From contig JACAXG010000168.1 in NCBI GenBank assembly GCA_018881555.1, forward strand, positions 961,727-1,025,726: 64,000 nucleotides of DNA, in the 5' to 3' direction. The notes under the pieces are model-generated. The model saw nothing but the letters and a program-made list of their open reading frames with translations, was not told the DNA's origin and searched no databases. The DNA is from Amblyornis subalaris. Taxonomy: Eukaryota > Chordata > Aves > Passeriformes > Ptilonorhynchidae. Numbering within the stretch: the stretch's first letter is position 1; each line of letters begins with the position of its first letter. Positions 43,801 through 58,800 of the stretch are shown here, piece after piece. A program made the position numbers and the translations under genes.

Positions 43801-46800
43801 CCCAAAGGAACAGCGATGCTCTGCCAACACCCAAGGAGGGCACAGATTTTGGGATGGCAGCAGCAACCCTCCCCACGAGCTGGTACTGTCAGCTCTCCAA
43901 AGGGAGAGAAGTTCCTTTGACTTTTTAAGCAATTTCTGGAAAAGAACAGCTACTCCTCACCGTAAAAAATTCATTCCTGGCTAAGGAATATTCCCCACAT
44001 AACTTGATAGGAGGCCACTTCCAGGCTCAAATCCTCACAGAAAACAAAGACAGTTTATTTGAGCCTCATCAGCACGACAGGCTCAAACTCTCATTTTTTA
44101 CTGTGCAAATCTCCTCCCTGCAGCATGAGGAGCCAACACTGCCCACGGCGGGCACACGCAGTGGGAAAAACAATGGGGATTATTTGGGCCTGAGAAGGTG
44201 ATTTGAGAATAATGGATGAGTAAAGCTACTGCATAATAATTTTCTGCATTTTCTTGGTTTCCCTGATTTCATTTTGTCCATCTGGCCTCGTGCTGCTTTG
44301 CTCTGCAGCATTCTACAAACATCAGTTCCAAGAGCTGATCAGAACATTTCACTGCAAACCCCAAACACCACAGTACTGAAACGATCCAACTTGATCGTAT
44401 TTATCAAAAGAAATCCAATGTTTGTTCTGTTCTTTCTTTTCTCATATTTTTTTTCACTTAAAACCACCAAACTTTGTAATAACATTTTTGCCTCAGCAGC
44501 TCTCACCAGCAAAACTCTCTTCCTCTGGTCTCACACCCCTCCCAGTGCAGCTCAGCTGGGAGGTGTGAGCACCACAACCCTCCCAGTTTACTGGCCCAGC
44601 CTCAACTTCTCTCCCTGCCATCAAGCTGGACATGAAGCCTTGGAGAACCCTTCCCAGTAATCGAATACAGCAAAGATTAATACATTCAATTCACTTTTTT
44701 CTGGTTGGGTATTTTTCCACTTCTTATTCCTTGTGCTCTTCTAAATCTCCCTGCGCTGCACNCNCTGCTGTGCCCAGGGTTCACCCAGAGTCTTCAGCCC
44801 AACCTCCTGCTCAAGCAGGAGTTGGAAGGGGCCTTACAGACCACTTAGTCCAACCCCTGCCATGGGCAGGGACACCTTCCACTGTCCCAGGTTGCTCCAA
44901 GCCACGTCCAACCTGGCCTTGGACACTTCCAGGGATGGGGCAGCCACAGCTTCTCTGGGCACCTTGTGCCAGGGCCTCACCACCCTCAAAGGGAAGAATT
45001 TCTTCCCAATATCCCATCTAACCCTGCCCTCTGGCAGTGGGAAGCCATTCCCCCTTGTCCTGTCACTCCATCCCCTGTCCCAAGTCCCTCTCCAACTTCC
45101 CTTTAGGCCCTGGAAGGGGCTCTGAGATCTCCCTGGAGCCTCCTCCTCTCCAGGTGAACACCCCCAGCTCTCCCAGCCTGGCTCCAGAGCAGAGGGGCTC
45201 CAGCACAAAAAAGGGACAAACTTTCCCTGCTCCCTGGGTTCCCACAGGGTCTCCGGCGTGAGCCCTGGGCGTTGTCTGGAGCAGGGAGCCGTTCCCATGC
45301 CCGCACCTCTCTNCCTTCTCCCCACTCCCTTGGCCCAGCGCGGTCTGGAGCCAGAGGGATGTTCCCCGTCTGCACAGGTGACACAGCCGCTGGTGCTCAC
45401 GTTTTCCCAAGTGCTGGTGCAGAGAACACCAGAAGACGGATCAGTGCTCCTTCCTTCCCCCTGCCCGCAGCCCAGCCAGGGCAGATCCCCGCGGGAGCCT
45501 GCGGATCCCCGGCGTGCGGGGGCGGGCGGGGGCCCGGTGCCAGCTCCTGTGCCGTGACGATGTCCCAGCTTAGCACAGCCCTGTCACCGGAGCCTGCACG
45601 GCGGCCGCGGCGTTGGGTTACCCCCAGGTGAGGGGAGAGCGGCGGCGTTCAGCTCCCGCTGATTTAGGAGATTAACGAGGCACAGGGATCTCCTTTCAGA
45701 CAGACAGGATGTCTCTGGGAGCCAGCAGCCCTGTTCTGCTCGGCCCCTTGGGGGCAATTGTCACCCTTCGGCTGGGAAATCAGGCCGGGCGGGAGGGGGT
45801 GGCCCCGTGGGGTGGTCCCCATCGGAACCCCGCTCGCGTCCCCTCCGCCGCCCCAGCTCCTTCCCAGCCCCTTCCCAGCCCTGGCAGCCGGAGCTGCTGG
45901 GCCACGGAGGAGGTTTGGGATGCTTTGAGCACTCCTAGTGCCTGTGTGGTGCAGCTGGAGCCCGGCACTGCCTCAAAAACACTCCCAGAGCCGTCAAAAG
46001 ACTTTTACAAGGGAGAGTCTGGGCTACATCCCCGATTTTGAATTTGATCTCCCTGCAGAAAGAGGAACCAAAGAATGCACTCGGCCGTTTCCCTGCTGTA
46101 TTTCATCTGAGGTGACATTTATAGGTGGCAGGAAGACCTAATGTACCATCATTTTGCTTTCAGCAGGCTCAATAAAAGTTTTGGCTGGGCTCGCACTTGA
46201 GATTCTGCCCAAAGGAAACTCAGATGCCGACGGAGCAGAGGGGCTGGGAGCAGAGCTGGACATGGGGGCTGAGGTGANCAGAACACCCCAGGACCCCAAA
46301 ATCAAAGTGGGGAAGGCAGGCAGGGGAGGAGAAAGAGAAGAAGAAAGGCCTGGGCAGCAGGATGATGATCCTGAGCTCCACACACCAGCTCATCACACAC
46401 AGAGCGCCTGTGACTGCCCCGGGGAAGGCTTTGGTGGAGCATCTTTGATTCCTGCATCCATCCCCCCACAGTGACTGGGATGGATTTCAAATCCTGCTCT
46501 ATTTGAAAGTAAAATTTCCATTAGCCAATATTTGTCTGAGGCAGTTTCTTTGAAGAAGATGCTGCTCTGCAGCGATCTCCACACTAATTACAGGAATTAG
46601 GAAAGCAATGGAGTGCAAGATCTTTTTTTTTCCAAGGCTTTCCAGAAAGCTGCCTCTTAAGCATCATGTGCTGCTGAAGTTTAAGGTGCTTTTTTAGAAC
46701 TCTTGCAGGGAAATCTAATTTAATTCAGCTTGCGAGAAGCACCCTTAGATGTTCCCAGAGCATCACCCAAATAGAACAGCGCTCTTCAAAGGCAGAAACA

Positions 46801-49800
46801 TCTGAGGAGTCTCCCAAGAGGCAGCACTGGGAAAAGCTGTGGATGGTGGGAGTCAGGCTGGAGGAGCTGTGGGATGGCCTGGAGTGGGGAGCCTCTGAAG
46901 GGGTCGTGCATCTGTCCACCTGTCCATCCATCTGTCCATCCGTCTGTCCAGCTGCAGCCACCCACACACCCCACATGCCCAGAGGAGCACACTCATGGCC
47001 AGGGCAAGGCAGAGGATTCAAAGCCACCCCCCAGGTGATTCCTGCTGGGAAAGGACCAGTGGGCGCCTGCTCCCATTAGCAAAGGGCTCTCAGCCTGACA
47101 AATCATTTCTGTTCTAATGGATGAGTCGGGAGAAAATATTTTGATATACGACCACTGGGTCACATGGGACTGGCCACAGGGCTGGGGACTTGTTTTATGA
47201 GAATATTTGGCTCCATTTTCAAGCTCAATTTGTGGAAAGTTTCTAGACCAAGAGCTGACTGAAAAGTGAAAGAGCTAAAGCTTTGCACATTTGTTGTGCC
47301 AAACTCCAGGGCCCATGAAAAGCCCACACAGCAGGAAAACAGATCCCACCTTTTCCTCCTGCAAGCCCAAAGCAGCGTGTGGAGGTGCTGGAGGAGGAGG
47401 CATCCCACTGGCACAGGGCTTCTCTTGCCCAAACACCCTGGAATATCCCACCTCAAATGGAAGTTTGTCCCTTCCCTCTGCCCTCCCCAAACCAATCCCT
47501 GCTCCTGTGGCCCACAAGCATCGTTCTTCTCCACACATCTCAAAATACCTCACGGAAGGACACGGATGCTTAGAAAATAAATCCTGGATTATNTAAACAC
47601 AACAAGGGAAGGAATTCAGGGAATCATTAAGGTTGGAAAAGACCTCCAAGATCANNAAGTTCAACCTTCTATAAGAAATCTATACATGTACATGTGTATA
47701 TATATACAAATTTTAAGACATATGGCCATCAGCAACTAAGCCTCAAGTATATTTATCTGTGGAGGTTACTGAGTTTGCTGCTTGTGCTTTCCATGAGCCA
47801 GGTTTAAGGACGTTTGCCAGAGCCCTGAATCACTCTGGTTTACGGAGCTTTCTCACCACAGGCATGATCCAGGACTCCCAAGCTAAAACTGCTCTAAAAG
47901 AAACAAACATACAGACACCCTCACAACAGTCTGCACCAAAAAAAATAAATAAGTCATAAGATAGTTCGAATGTTATGTCATCTGGAATCAGCCAAGCAGC
48001 AGACTGGGAATTTTAGGAGCTTTTCTCAAGTAAGAGGACTGGGAGATGGGCAGGTTCTGTTCTAACCTGGCAATGACCTCTGCTCCTCCTGAGCACAAAC
48101 CAACCCCTGTCTGAGACACAACGTTCAGCACCCAATGCTTCCTGCTCCATCCCTGCCCCATTCCTGCTCCTGGGAACACCCAGGGCCCCTGGCAGATCCC
48201 CAGAGGATGCTGGCTTTGCTGACTGGAGCATCTGCCTTTTTCCCAAAATTTGGCCTTTTCCCCTCTCCCAGCCCACCCTGCAGTGCTGCCAGCCACCCTC
48301 CACCATGCTCACGGTGAGACTCCACAGCAAACCCAGTTTTCTTCAGGGTGCAGAACCTGACACCTCATTTTTGCAGTGCCATCCCCAATCTTGTCTCATA
48401 AATTTCTAATATTTCCCNTGACTCCAAACAGGAGAGGAAACACATTTGAGGGAACTTCACCCCAATCCGTGCCAAATGCCACAGGCTGGCTTGGAGCTGC
48501 TGGGATGGTTCTGGCCATGACCTCTGCCCCCCAGACACACTGAGGGGCAGATCTGGCTTTAGGGGAGTCCCAGGGCTCCTCCCTGTTCCCACAAGCAAAG
48601 CNGCAGCACCTCTGTGAGGAGATGGGAAAGATGCAAACCCTGGGCAGCCACACGGGGAGGTATCGAGGAGAGGGGAGATGAAATCATTGACTACCCTGAC
48701 CCTGCCTGGAAGGCAACACTTCAAGCAGCAAAAGCCCAGGTTGGGGACCCAGGGTTGGGAGCCACCCAGGGCACGTCTCACACAGCTCCAGCCGCCCCAC
48801 CCCGCTGGGATCCCAGATTCTGGGTGTAAAGGCCCCTGTCCCAGCCTCCGACCACGGCGGGGAACAGGTCTGCTCCTCTTAAAGAGCAATTTAGATAAGG
48901 CTGTTCCAGAGCTGCTCTGATTACAAGATTTTACCTAATCCCCCAAAAATGCCATTTATTGTTTGGCAGCCCGAGGATCTGCCCCCTGGGGCTGGCCTTG
49001 GCTAACCAGACCCAGATTAGGCTGAAGACCAGAGTTTTGGGGTCTGTGCCGAGCTTTGCGTGGCTGCAGGAGCAGGATGAAGGGAGACGCTTCCCCCCAG
49101 CCCCAGGTTCCAGGTGGGGTTCCCTGCAGTCACCTAAGGGTGCCTAGCACACACTGGGTGCTCGGGGTGTCAATCCCCCCAAGGAAGGGCAGCAGGGGAG
49201 TGTCCCAGAGGGACCCCAGCCCTGCACTGCTGGCCCCAACAAGCCTCTCCCAGCTCTTGGCTTTCTCCNGAGCCGACGTGGCTCCCGGCCAGGCGGCCAC
49301 AATGCAGTGGAAGGAAGAAGAAACAGCTTTGTTTTGCCCAAAGCCTCGTAATTAATCAAGTTCCTATTTCCTCACAGTCCCACATTCCCCACCCCAAATG
49401 CACCAGGCAGCTNCCGGCCATGTCGGAGCCCCCGCGCNGAGCACAGGGTTTGCTTTGCAATTTCGTGTGAAGAGAGAACCAGAAAATGAAATGAAAGTAA
49501 AATAGAAACGTCTTTGCTACAGTGAGAACCACTTGGGGCGCACTCAGAGTCCACTGCAATGTGGGAGCCTCCCAAGAGCCCCATCCTTGCCAACCCCCAT
49601 CCCCTGGGACCCCCTCCTGGGCACCAGCTCTCCCACTCAGGAGGAATTCACAGAATCTCAGAATCATTTAGGCTGGAAAAGNCCTNCCAGCCCATCGAGT
49701 CCAAGCTGTGCCCAATCCCCACCTTGTCCCCAGCCCAGAGCTCTGAGTGCCTCGTCCAGGCCTTCCTTGGACANCTCCAGGGATGGGGACTCCAAACCTC

Positions 49801-52800
49801 CCTGGGCAGCCCCTTCCAGTGCCTGACCACCCTTTCCATNAAGAAATTCTTCCGGAATTGGACACCTCTGAGCACAAATCACCCTGTTTTTATAGTGACA
49901 CACAGCAAAACAGAACACCAGTGCATTTTCCTGGTCTTTTTCCAAACTAAAAGTGGGGCTGAGTATCGGGGCGGGGGGAGAGCGGCTGAGAATCCAGGTT
50001 CCTCGGGGACAGGAACACTTGATTCATGAGCAAATTTCTTAAACAGAAGTCCCACAGATGCCATTCCAGAGGGACNTTCCCAAAGTGGCTGCCGGGAAGG
50101 CAGGATGAGGGTGGTGCCTCTGCACCTCGAATTGCCATTATTCTTCAGGAATATAAACAACAGGAGCAAAAGAGCAGAGAGCCATCAAAGCTCAGCAGAA
50201 CCAGGGCCCGGGAGCAAAGGGAGAGGAACTGGAGGTCAGGCAGGTTAAGGACTCATTTTTGGCTCACCACAGCTCCTCTGGACGAGGACAGATGGACAGA
50301 CATGGCCCAGCAGGCNCTGCCTGGTCTCTCCTGCAGCTCTGCCCAGCTCCCCTGGAGAGGAACCAGCTCTATTTAAAGGTCTATTTACTTCTCCTCACAT
50401 GCTTTCACTTTCNTGTGTCACAGCTGTTAATTGTCAAAGTTATTTGCATTTTTAAGAGATCATTTTTTCAAAGAAATCCTACCCTCTCCTGTTTGATCCA
50501 TTGCCTAATCCCTGGAAGTGTCCAAGGCCAGGCTGGATGGGGCTTGGAGCAACCTGGGATAGTGGAAGGTGTCCCTGCCCACGGGATGGATGAGCTTTAA
50601 GGTCCCTTCCAAACCAAAGCAGTCTGTGGTTCCATGATTCTGTGATGCTGCATTTGGATTTGGGATGGTGAGGGACTTCAGAGCAGAGCACAGGGACAGA
50701 GCAACGGGAGGAAGGTGCAGCCCTTCCCATCAGCACTCCCCACAGTCCCACGGCTCTGCTGTGCTGTCTCCCTGTCCCCCTGCCCCACAGCTGCCTCCCA
50801 ACCACTTGGAGAAGTCTCTGATGGAGACTATTGTGCAAATACAGCAATATTTGAAATTTCTCTCATTTTCAGGCATGGAAAGAGAAATGTTCAGTTCTAA
50901 CTGGGATGCCTAATGAAGATTTATTCCAGTCCTGCAAATCAAAAGCACGTGGGAATAACCACTTTTCCTTGGAGTAANTGGGTTATTTTTTCATGACCAC
51001 TAGACCTTAGATCTGCTCCTCATTTCTTTCCATATCCACGGAGGGCAAGAAATAGCCATACTTGGTCAGTGAGAAAATGAAATTAAATGCAAATAGACAT
51101 GTACTAACTAAATCCAAGTTTCCCAAGGTTATTTCCCTAAATGCCAAGTCCCTGGGGTGAAGGAGGGGCAGCAAACAGCTGGGACTGGGGCTGGCAGCCT
51201 GGGGGCTCAGCCTGGCCCATGGCCCCCATCCACCAGTGCCCTGAGCCTGAGGGTGAGGATGGGCAGCAGCACTGGGAACACTGACNGGCCTGGGGACACT
51301 GCTGGACACAGGGAGGGTGTGAAACTGCTTGTATCTCCTTGGCTGGAACCACTCCTGCCATGGGCAGGGACACCTTCCACTATCCCAGGGTGCTCCAAGC
51401 CGTGTCCAACTTGGCCTTGGACTTTTCCAGGGATGGGNCAGCCACAGCTTCTCTGGGCACCTGTGCCAGCACGTCCCCACCCTCACAGGGAGGAATTCCT
51501 CCCCNGTATCCCATCTAACTCTGCCCTATCAGTGTGAAGCCATTCCCCCTTGTCCTTCCCCTACTTCAGCTGCAGTTCACATCTATGCCAGAAACACAGT
51601 GCTTTCTGCCTCATGTCTTGCCATGTTTTCTAAGGAAGGTGTTTTCTGCAAGGGCAGGATAAAGGCATCCAACAGGACACAGAGACCTGATGGGACACAG
51701 GAACCCAAACTGCCTTGGACACAAATCCCTGCCCGGGCTTTGGTGGCCCTGCTCCTCCGGCAGCCGCAGCCGCAGTGACAGCTCCTGGCATGGGACAGCA
51801 GTCCCGCTGACTCACCCAGTACAACTCCTGCCCAGAGCAGTTTTTCCATAAAAATAAACCCAGCCCTAATAAATGCATTCCCATTGTAAAAGCCCGGTTG
51901 GCGGCTGGGAAGGAAGAGCCTGCGCCCTGCAGCAAAACAATTTCCCTCTGGATTGGTGACTCTGGACTGTGCTCCAGGGAAAGCACATCAGAAGGAGCCC
52001 ATTCCCCTGGGGAGGGGACAGGGNGACCAGCACCGAGGTGGGGGCACCTCAGCCCCAGCACAGCCACTGCTGTAACAGAGGCCGGGCAGAGGCGACACTC
52101 ACTTAAGAGGGGGATTTAGGAACTGGCGCAGCTCCCAGCGGAGCAGACCTGGGGGATACACGAGCATTTAGCAGGGAGCCAAGGGCTTTTGTAAACAGAA
52201 GCTCAAACAAACATCTCTCATTTCACAGATGGCGCTCACAATTTACAGCGTGGCACATTTAAAGGCCACCTTGGACACATCGGTGCTCACGGCCGCAAAC
52301 GGGACACAAGAAATGCCCCAGGCCTGCAGGTCACAATATCCGCACTCCAAGGAGCCTCCCGCTGACATCCACAGGAGTTATTTCCACAGGAACATCAGTG
52401 TTCTTCCTTAGCAGGAAGGAAGAACATCAGAACGACCCAGCTCCTTTCCCTGCAGCTTCCCAATCTGGGTGAGCGTGGGCTCCCAGCCCAGCAGCCNATG
52501 CGCTCATGGGGCTGCCAGGAGAGTCAGCCCCTCCTGCACAGCTCCTCAACACCACGGCCCTGGTCCACAGCTAAAAATTACAGAAAATTGTGAAGAACAC
52601 AAGAAAAAAAACCAAAGTCCTGAAGCAGAGCTCAGATTTGGGTCTCACAGGAGCAGCAGAGAACTTGGCAGTGTTTGAAGGAGTGGCAAAAGCCAAGGCA
52701 CCCCCAGACCCTCCCCACGGTCACAAAACCTAATTGTGGGCCTGGTAATTCCAGGGGAGCAGCAGAGGCCCTGGCACGGCAGCAGCAGATGCCCCAGCCC

Positions 52801-55800
52801 GGGGCAGAGTGCGTGGCTGCCCGGGGCTGCCTGCAGAGCCCACATTGCTCAGCTGCTTGGGCAAACAGAAGTGTCTTTATGGAGACATTATTTGGGCAGC
52901 CCCGCGGAGCAGCAGGGACGGAGCCGCTGGACACTGGCACCATTCAGACACCCTGCCCTGACCCAGCCCGCAGCCACAGGGCAGGGCTGGGGCCAGAGCT
53001 GCTGCTGGCAGCCCTCCTCACCTCCTCATCCTCACCACCACCCCCAGAGCGCTGCCCACCGAGGGCAGAACCCCACAGAGCTCTCAAAACCGTGGGCACA
53101 GCCCCTGCTCCTGGGCAAGCGGGCACAGAGGAGGGACTGACATCTACACACCGTTCAGTCAGAATAAAATCGAGTCAGATGCTTCATTTCTCATTGGAAG
53201 ATTGCATTAAAGACATGTGATTTAAATATCTGGGGTCATAGGGAATCTTTGCCCTAAGACTCACTTTTCAACCTTTAGCTCAACACAGACCAAAAACTCA
53301 TATATTCCTGCATGTGCAGAAATTATCCCATAATCACTGGACTTGAGGAAAAGCACCGAATGCCACCAGCACTGTCAGAGCCACGAGCTGCCAGTGCTGC
53401 CCCGCTCAGCCCTGTTTCACTTCACAGAAATAAAGGCTCCTTAACTGGCACAAGCACCTGGTTCAGTGCCAACCTGCTCACCTAATCCCTCGGGAACAGC
53501 ACGGTGCCTCCGCTCCCCAGAGCCTCACACAGNTTTAACTGAGTTATTCTGCTGAATTTCTTTACAACTTCCGTTAAGAAAGGAATTATTAGGAAGAGGC
53601 GACTCTTGGAATCTGAAAAACTCTGAATTTGGCAATCAATACCTGTAAGGNCCCAGCAAGACCCAGGCTCACAAACCTCATTCTGTGATAAGCCACACCA
53701 TTTTTTTTTCCTCTTAAGGATAAACAAACTAAAGCCATCCTGCTGAGGGAATGGGATGTGACTGACTCCAGAGTGTCAACCAGGCATGAGAGAGAAAAGC
53801 ATCTTTACTCTGTATGTACCATATGTAAAGCACAACCATGATTTGGAGGTGTCCTACCTTTGGGTGCTCTGCTGGGCCTCCCAACCCCGCTCCCAGGGAC
53901 GTCGAGGGGAGGCCGGAGNGGTGCTGCTACAGCGCAGGGTTTAGTGGCAGGAAGATGATGATGGAAGCAGCGCAATGATGAAGCTGGATGAAGCCTGTCT
54001 CCATTCCACACTTACCTTCCTGCCCGGAGAGCCTGACAGGGTCTGGAGCCATCCCGAATTCTGGAGTGAGAGAGCTGCACCCCAGACTTCAAACCCATCT
54101 CACCTAAGCCAGGAGCAAGAACTTCACCATGTCCACAGCACCTGCCCCAGTACCCGGCCATGCCGAGCCCCCACTGGCACCCAGCTACACCAGGAATGGC
54201 CCCGTCTGCCCTCAGGGGATGGGGCAGCTTCGGGTGAGTGGGAACTGGAAGTGTCTGGGGCCGTGGGAGGACTGGAGGGTGGGAAGGGAGGTGTCCCCGC
54301 ACTGGAAGGTCACCCCGTCCAGCGGTGCCGTGGTGGGAGCAGCGTTCCCGCCGGCCCCTCCGCAGGGATGCGCAGGGGCGTGCCCAGGAGCACCAGGGGA
54401 ATCGGCTTCATGTCCTGGAGATCTGAGCAGAGCTCCACATGACGAGCAGGGGAGTTCTGTGGGAAAATGCTGCGGGGCCCGGCAGGAAGGAAATTCCCCC
54501 AGCGGAGCGGCCACCNCGCGAGGGCTCCGCCGCGGCCAGTTCAGGGCCTGCATAAATAACTCGGCCGTCCCCAGGGAGGCATTGCTAAGGTCACTGTTTT
54601 TTCCCTTGAACTTTCCAGATGAAGGAAGCAATAGCAGAAGCAACAGCACAGATTTGGCCGGAGATCAACTGTACTGACAACAGGCACAGGATTGAACTCA
54701 GAAGAAAAGTCCTTTGTGTGTGTTGGAGTTATCACCAGATGGGCTGGGCAGCACTGGGGAGTTCTGCTCAAAAATATTGCACATGGGCAAAACCACCAGC
54801 GCTGGAACCGATGGCAGACGGAACCCACAGCAACTAATTCCAGCGCTTAGACCGAGTTAAAAATGCAGGGCACATGTTTGGTGACCATTAAAAATTAAAA
54901 TGTTAAATTGTATTCTTCAGCAAACTGCTGGGATTGAGAGTAAGAAACAACTCTGATTAAACATTAAGGATGGAGAGTCTATAAAACACTAATTACCACT
55001 GTACTTACAGGGAATTTGGCCTGTTGGGCTTAATTACTTCTAGTTCAAGATCACTCGAGTTCAGGCTGGGCTGGGGAGCGCTGTTGGAGTTGAGGAAGCT
55101 GTTTACATTTGAAGAGATGACAGATTCCAGGCTGGAGTTGATGATGCTGTTCCTGTTCTCCTCTAAAAAACACCAAAACCCAAGAATCATCAGATGCCAC
55201 TGCAGACAAAGTGAAGAGCAAACGGCTGTGAAGGCATTGAGCATTCCCAGGAAACCTTGTCCCAGTGCAAACAGGGACATCTCCCCAGAGCTCAGAGGTA
55301 CCTACAGACACATTATACATTAAACCACANGAAATACCAGCTACTCTTTGGCTCTTTTGGTTTTAAGATGCAGCTACATTTAAATGAACACCATTTTTAN
55401 TAGGAAAATACACACTTTTCTCAAAGTATTAATACTTTGCACTCCTAAAGGTGTCCAAAATGCCACAACCTGAAATAAATTAAAATGTAAACTATGTACA
55501 GGAATGAATTTGTGTGACTGAAATCAGTTCCCAGGGCACAGAGTGTTTGGGTGACAGAGCAGGACAACCCCTTAGATCAGGAACAGGACATATCACCCAG
55601 TTAAAGTTGCTTCAGCCTTGCTGGCACTCTTTCCTGGCCAGGTCTAAGGGGGAAGGGGATAGATCTCTGCTCCATTTTGGCCCAGCTCTTCCAAAATGCA
55701 GAGCAGCAGTGGGGCAGAAGTTTGGCTTTGGATGTGGAATGGGATGTGCTGGGCACGCCCTGGTGCTGGGGAAGTGCTGCCATGGCTGTGCTGACAGTCC

Positions 55801-58800
55801 AGAGCTTCTCAGAGACGCCTGCTTCCCTCGATTAACCCGCTGAGAGATTCCCCCACTGTTTGTGTAACTTCAGCAGTGAGCACTGACAATATTGTGCATC
55901 TCAAGCAGCCACCACAGCATGGGCCCCCTCCTCAGCTCTGCAGATCACCGAAAATCCCATTAACTCATTTCCAGGAGACGCCTTTTCCATGGAGCAGTAA
56001 TTGCAATTGTGAGAAGCAATTAGCAACACTGATGGCACGAGAGCAGCCCCGGGCAGAGAGCGGCTGCTTCTGGGATGCTGCTTTCCTGAAAGACAGGCAC
56101 CAGCTGGAAAACACAGAGTCCTACTTCAAGGATACATCTTCCCAAAATTATTTTTCCAGTGTAACATGGTCAGACTACAACCAAAAAGCATGTAGTGATA
56201 GGGCATCCTTGTTCTCAATCCCTTGAAATTCCACCTTTTTTTGTGTGAGGAGAACCTGCAATATTCATCTGTGTCCTGTGCACATATAAANGGGGGTAAA
56301 AGAGTGCAAGAGGAACTCATGGGTTGTGTGAAAGGTTAACNCTGAGCACACAGCAGAAAGGAACTGCCTGTAACACTGGCAGAAGTGTTGTCTTGGGGTG
56401 TTGGGGCAGCTCTGCCACTGCTCCAAAGGGAAAAGCCACATCAAAGACTGTGGGTATCCACAGCAAAGTCCAATACTCCTTGTCCTGCTCCTTTGCTGGA
56501 GCTGCTGCATTTCCTGGGTACCTGGACAGAATCAGCAGCAGGACAGGGCTTGGCTTAGCTCAGGTTGAGCTCATCTTCCAGAGATGAGCCAAAGCCAAGG
56601 ATGTGTGATGTTGATACACATCAACGTGTTCTGAAATGGGATTTCATTAATCTTGATCTGCAATGAGCCACCATGGGAACAAGCAGCACAGACATTTCTC
56701 TGTCCCCAACTCTGCAGAAGTTGAGCCCTCTGGGCTCAGAGGGCACCAGGACTTTGTGATGAAAAAGATGATCCATGCAGAAGACAAAGAGGGANAAGTG
56801 AAGAAAAGCAGAGCACTGACCTCCACAAACATCAACAGGCAGATGTGGCAGCCAGGAGATGAAATAAGAGAGAAACTAAGCTGCCTAAGGACCTAAAAAC
56901 CCCAAATCCCCCTGGTTTTGTGTCTGCCAGAGCAGGTTTTAGACAGCCTGTGACAGATCACCTGTACACAGGTGGCCAAGCCCAGGGACTGCCCATGCTG
57001 AGCCCAGGCAGCCCTGAGGCCCCGAGGAGCTGCCCTGAGCCTCCAGAGTGTGGGCTGACACTTCAGCTTATTATTTGCAAACATCTTCTGCCCAAGGCTG
57101 AAGCCTGGGAANAAGCTCCATAAGTTTGGCAGATCAGTGTGGATTGTCCCTCTAATCTCCACAGCAGCCACGGCCAGCACCGAGTTAAGAGACCTCAGCC
57201 ACGGAACTGGAAGTGGTTCAGCTGCAGGGGAAGAGAGATGAAGAGCAGAATCTGAAACTCCTGCTTTATTTCATTTCCTCCTTTTTAAAAGGCTGAAACT
57301 GTATTTTGCTTCGTGTTTTTAAAAGCTTACGCAGAGGATTCTTTGTTGGGAAGTTTAATTTGGTTTTACAGCTATCAGAGCAGAGCTGCCCATCAGCTCA
57401 AGAGCATTTCCAGCACACAGAGGGCAGAAGAGCCTTTCCCCGCTTCCCCAAGCCTTTGTATCCTTAGTGGGAATTCAGGCAGGCAAAGCCACCAGAGTCT
57501 CACTGGTAGTCTCTCCAGGAAAGCTACACTGTGCTGGAGCAGGGCTCTGCCTGGTAACTGATCCAGGGCACTTCAGTGACAGTGACCCCAGGGACCAGAG
57601 AGTGAATGACAAAAGAACTGATAAGGAACAAAATGGTGTTTGCTGTGTTGGTNACACTTGTGTCGTGAGAGCCACTCCTTGGGTCAGATGTGAACAAAAA
57701 TGTAAATGTTTAATAACAAAATAATCACTACAATCATAGATTAATCATAATGATCTTGAGCTGCTGCCCAAGCCCTTGTGCCCTGACTTAGAGCCTTGGC
57801 CTGTCTCCACACCAGTAAGAAAGGAAAGGAAGACGAAAAGAAGAAAGGAAACCTCACACTCTTTCTCAAGTGATGTGCAGCAGGGAAGGCAAACACTGAA
57901 TAAAATAGTAGTGGCTTCCCAAAGACACAGGAGGTTATAGACTGTCAGGAGGAAAACTGAGAAAATGTTGCTTGATGTGGAAATAAATAAATGCAGAAAT
58001 AAAGAAAAGAGCTCAGTTTCTCTTCTAGGCACAAGAGGAAGGGCACAGGGAGGCTCCGGCCACCTGGTGAGCCTGGAGTCTGACAAGCCACTGCTCAGTT
58101 AGCAGCAAATAAATTACTGAGGCTGAAAGTTCTCAAAAGCAGCGTTTGATATTTGAGGCTCCACCGAGAGTCGTCCCACACCATTTCCAGAGCACGCTCT
58201 GGGGCCACCACTGCTTCCTCAAACCCACGCGATCGTTCCGACGCCCTCCGAGAGGAGAGCGCCTGGTCATTAACAGTAACTCAATCACACAAACCCACAT
58301 GTTTTGAGAGTCAGCAAAGTCCACAGCGACCACTCTGTCCACGCTGGGGAGTTGGGTTATCCTCAGCCCTCCCCTGCTCCTTGCTCCGCATGTGCCTGTG
58401 CTGCTCACCAGGAGACTCTCCTGCTTTGTTACCAAACCGGGAGAGCTCCCTGTGCAACCGGCTGGCTCCAGGAGCACACGCACAGGAAGAACCAGAGAGC
58501 TAGGAATTGGGTTTACTGTAACATGAAGCAACAGCCTGAGCAGACACATTTCTGCCANCCCATGAGCAGGGATGGGGCCTTGGCTCCTTCACCCAAATAT
58601 CTGGAGCATCAATTAGTGACAGAAATGGAAAGATGAGCTCCAACATTTTTAAACTGCCATGGTACATAATCCTCGGGAAAATGCCGAACCTCTCGGCCAA
58701 GTTTTCCTGTCTGTAAAAGGCAAAGTGCTTGAGGGCATCCCAAAAGGGCCGCCCTGTGGGGACACCGGCGGTGGCCGCCCTTGCCGCAGGTGTGGCACCG

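Larger units (their letters stand above)
37786..55008 (-). other. ARHGAP26: ARHGAP26 large intron (17.2 kb)
   Basis: The exons on both sides join in frame, so no missing exon is required. Contents are six CR1 fragments (42622-42822, 44817-45205, 47616-47668, 49648-49852, 50509-50646, 51348-51565), a tetranucleotide-like repeat at 46910-46950, a CpG-rich block at about 45450-45660, another GC-rich patch near 54290-54545, and otherwise unique sequence. Open frames of 100-200 codons occur only in GC-rich or CR1 sequence and match no protein I know. Confidence 0.88.

Noticed and set aside
57650..58100. Possible solitary retroviral LTR in an ARHGAP26 intron
   Set aside because: An AT-rich stretch with AATAA-like motifs caught attention, but I found no TG...CA boundaries, target-site duplication or primer-binding site.
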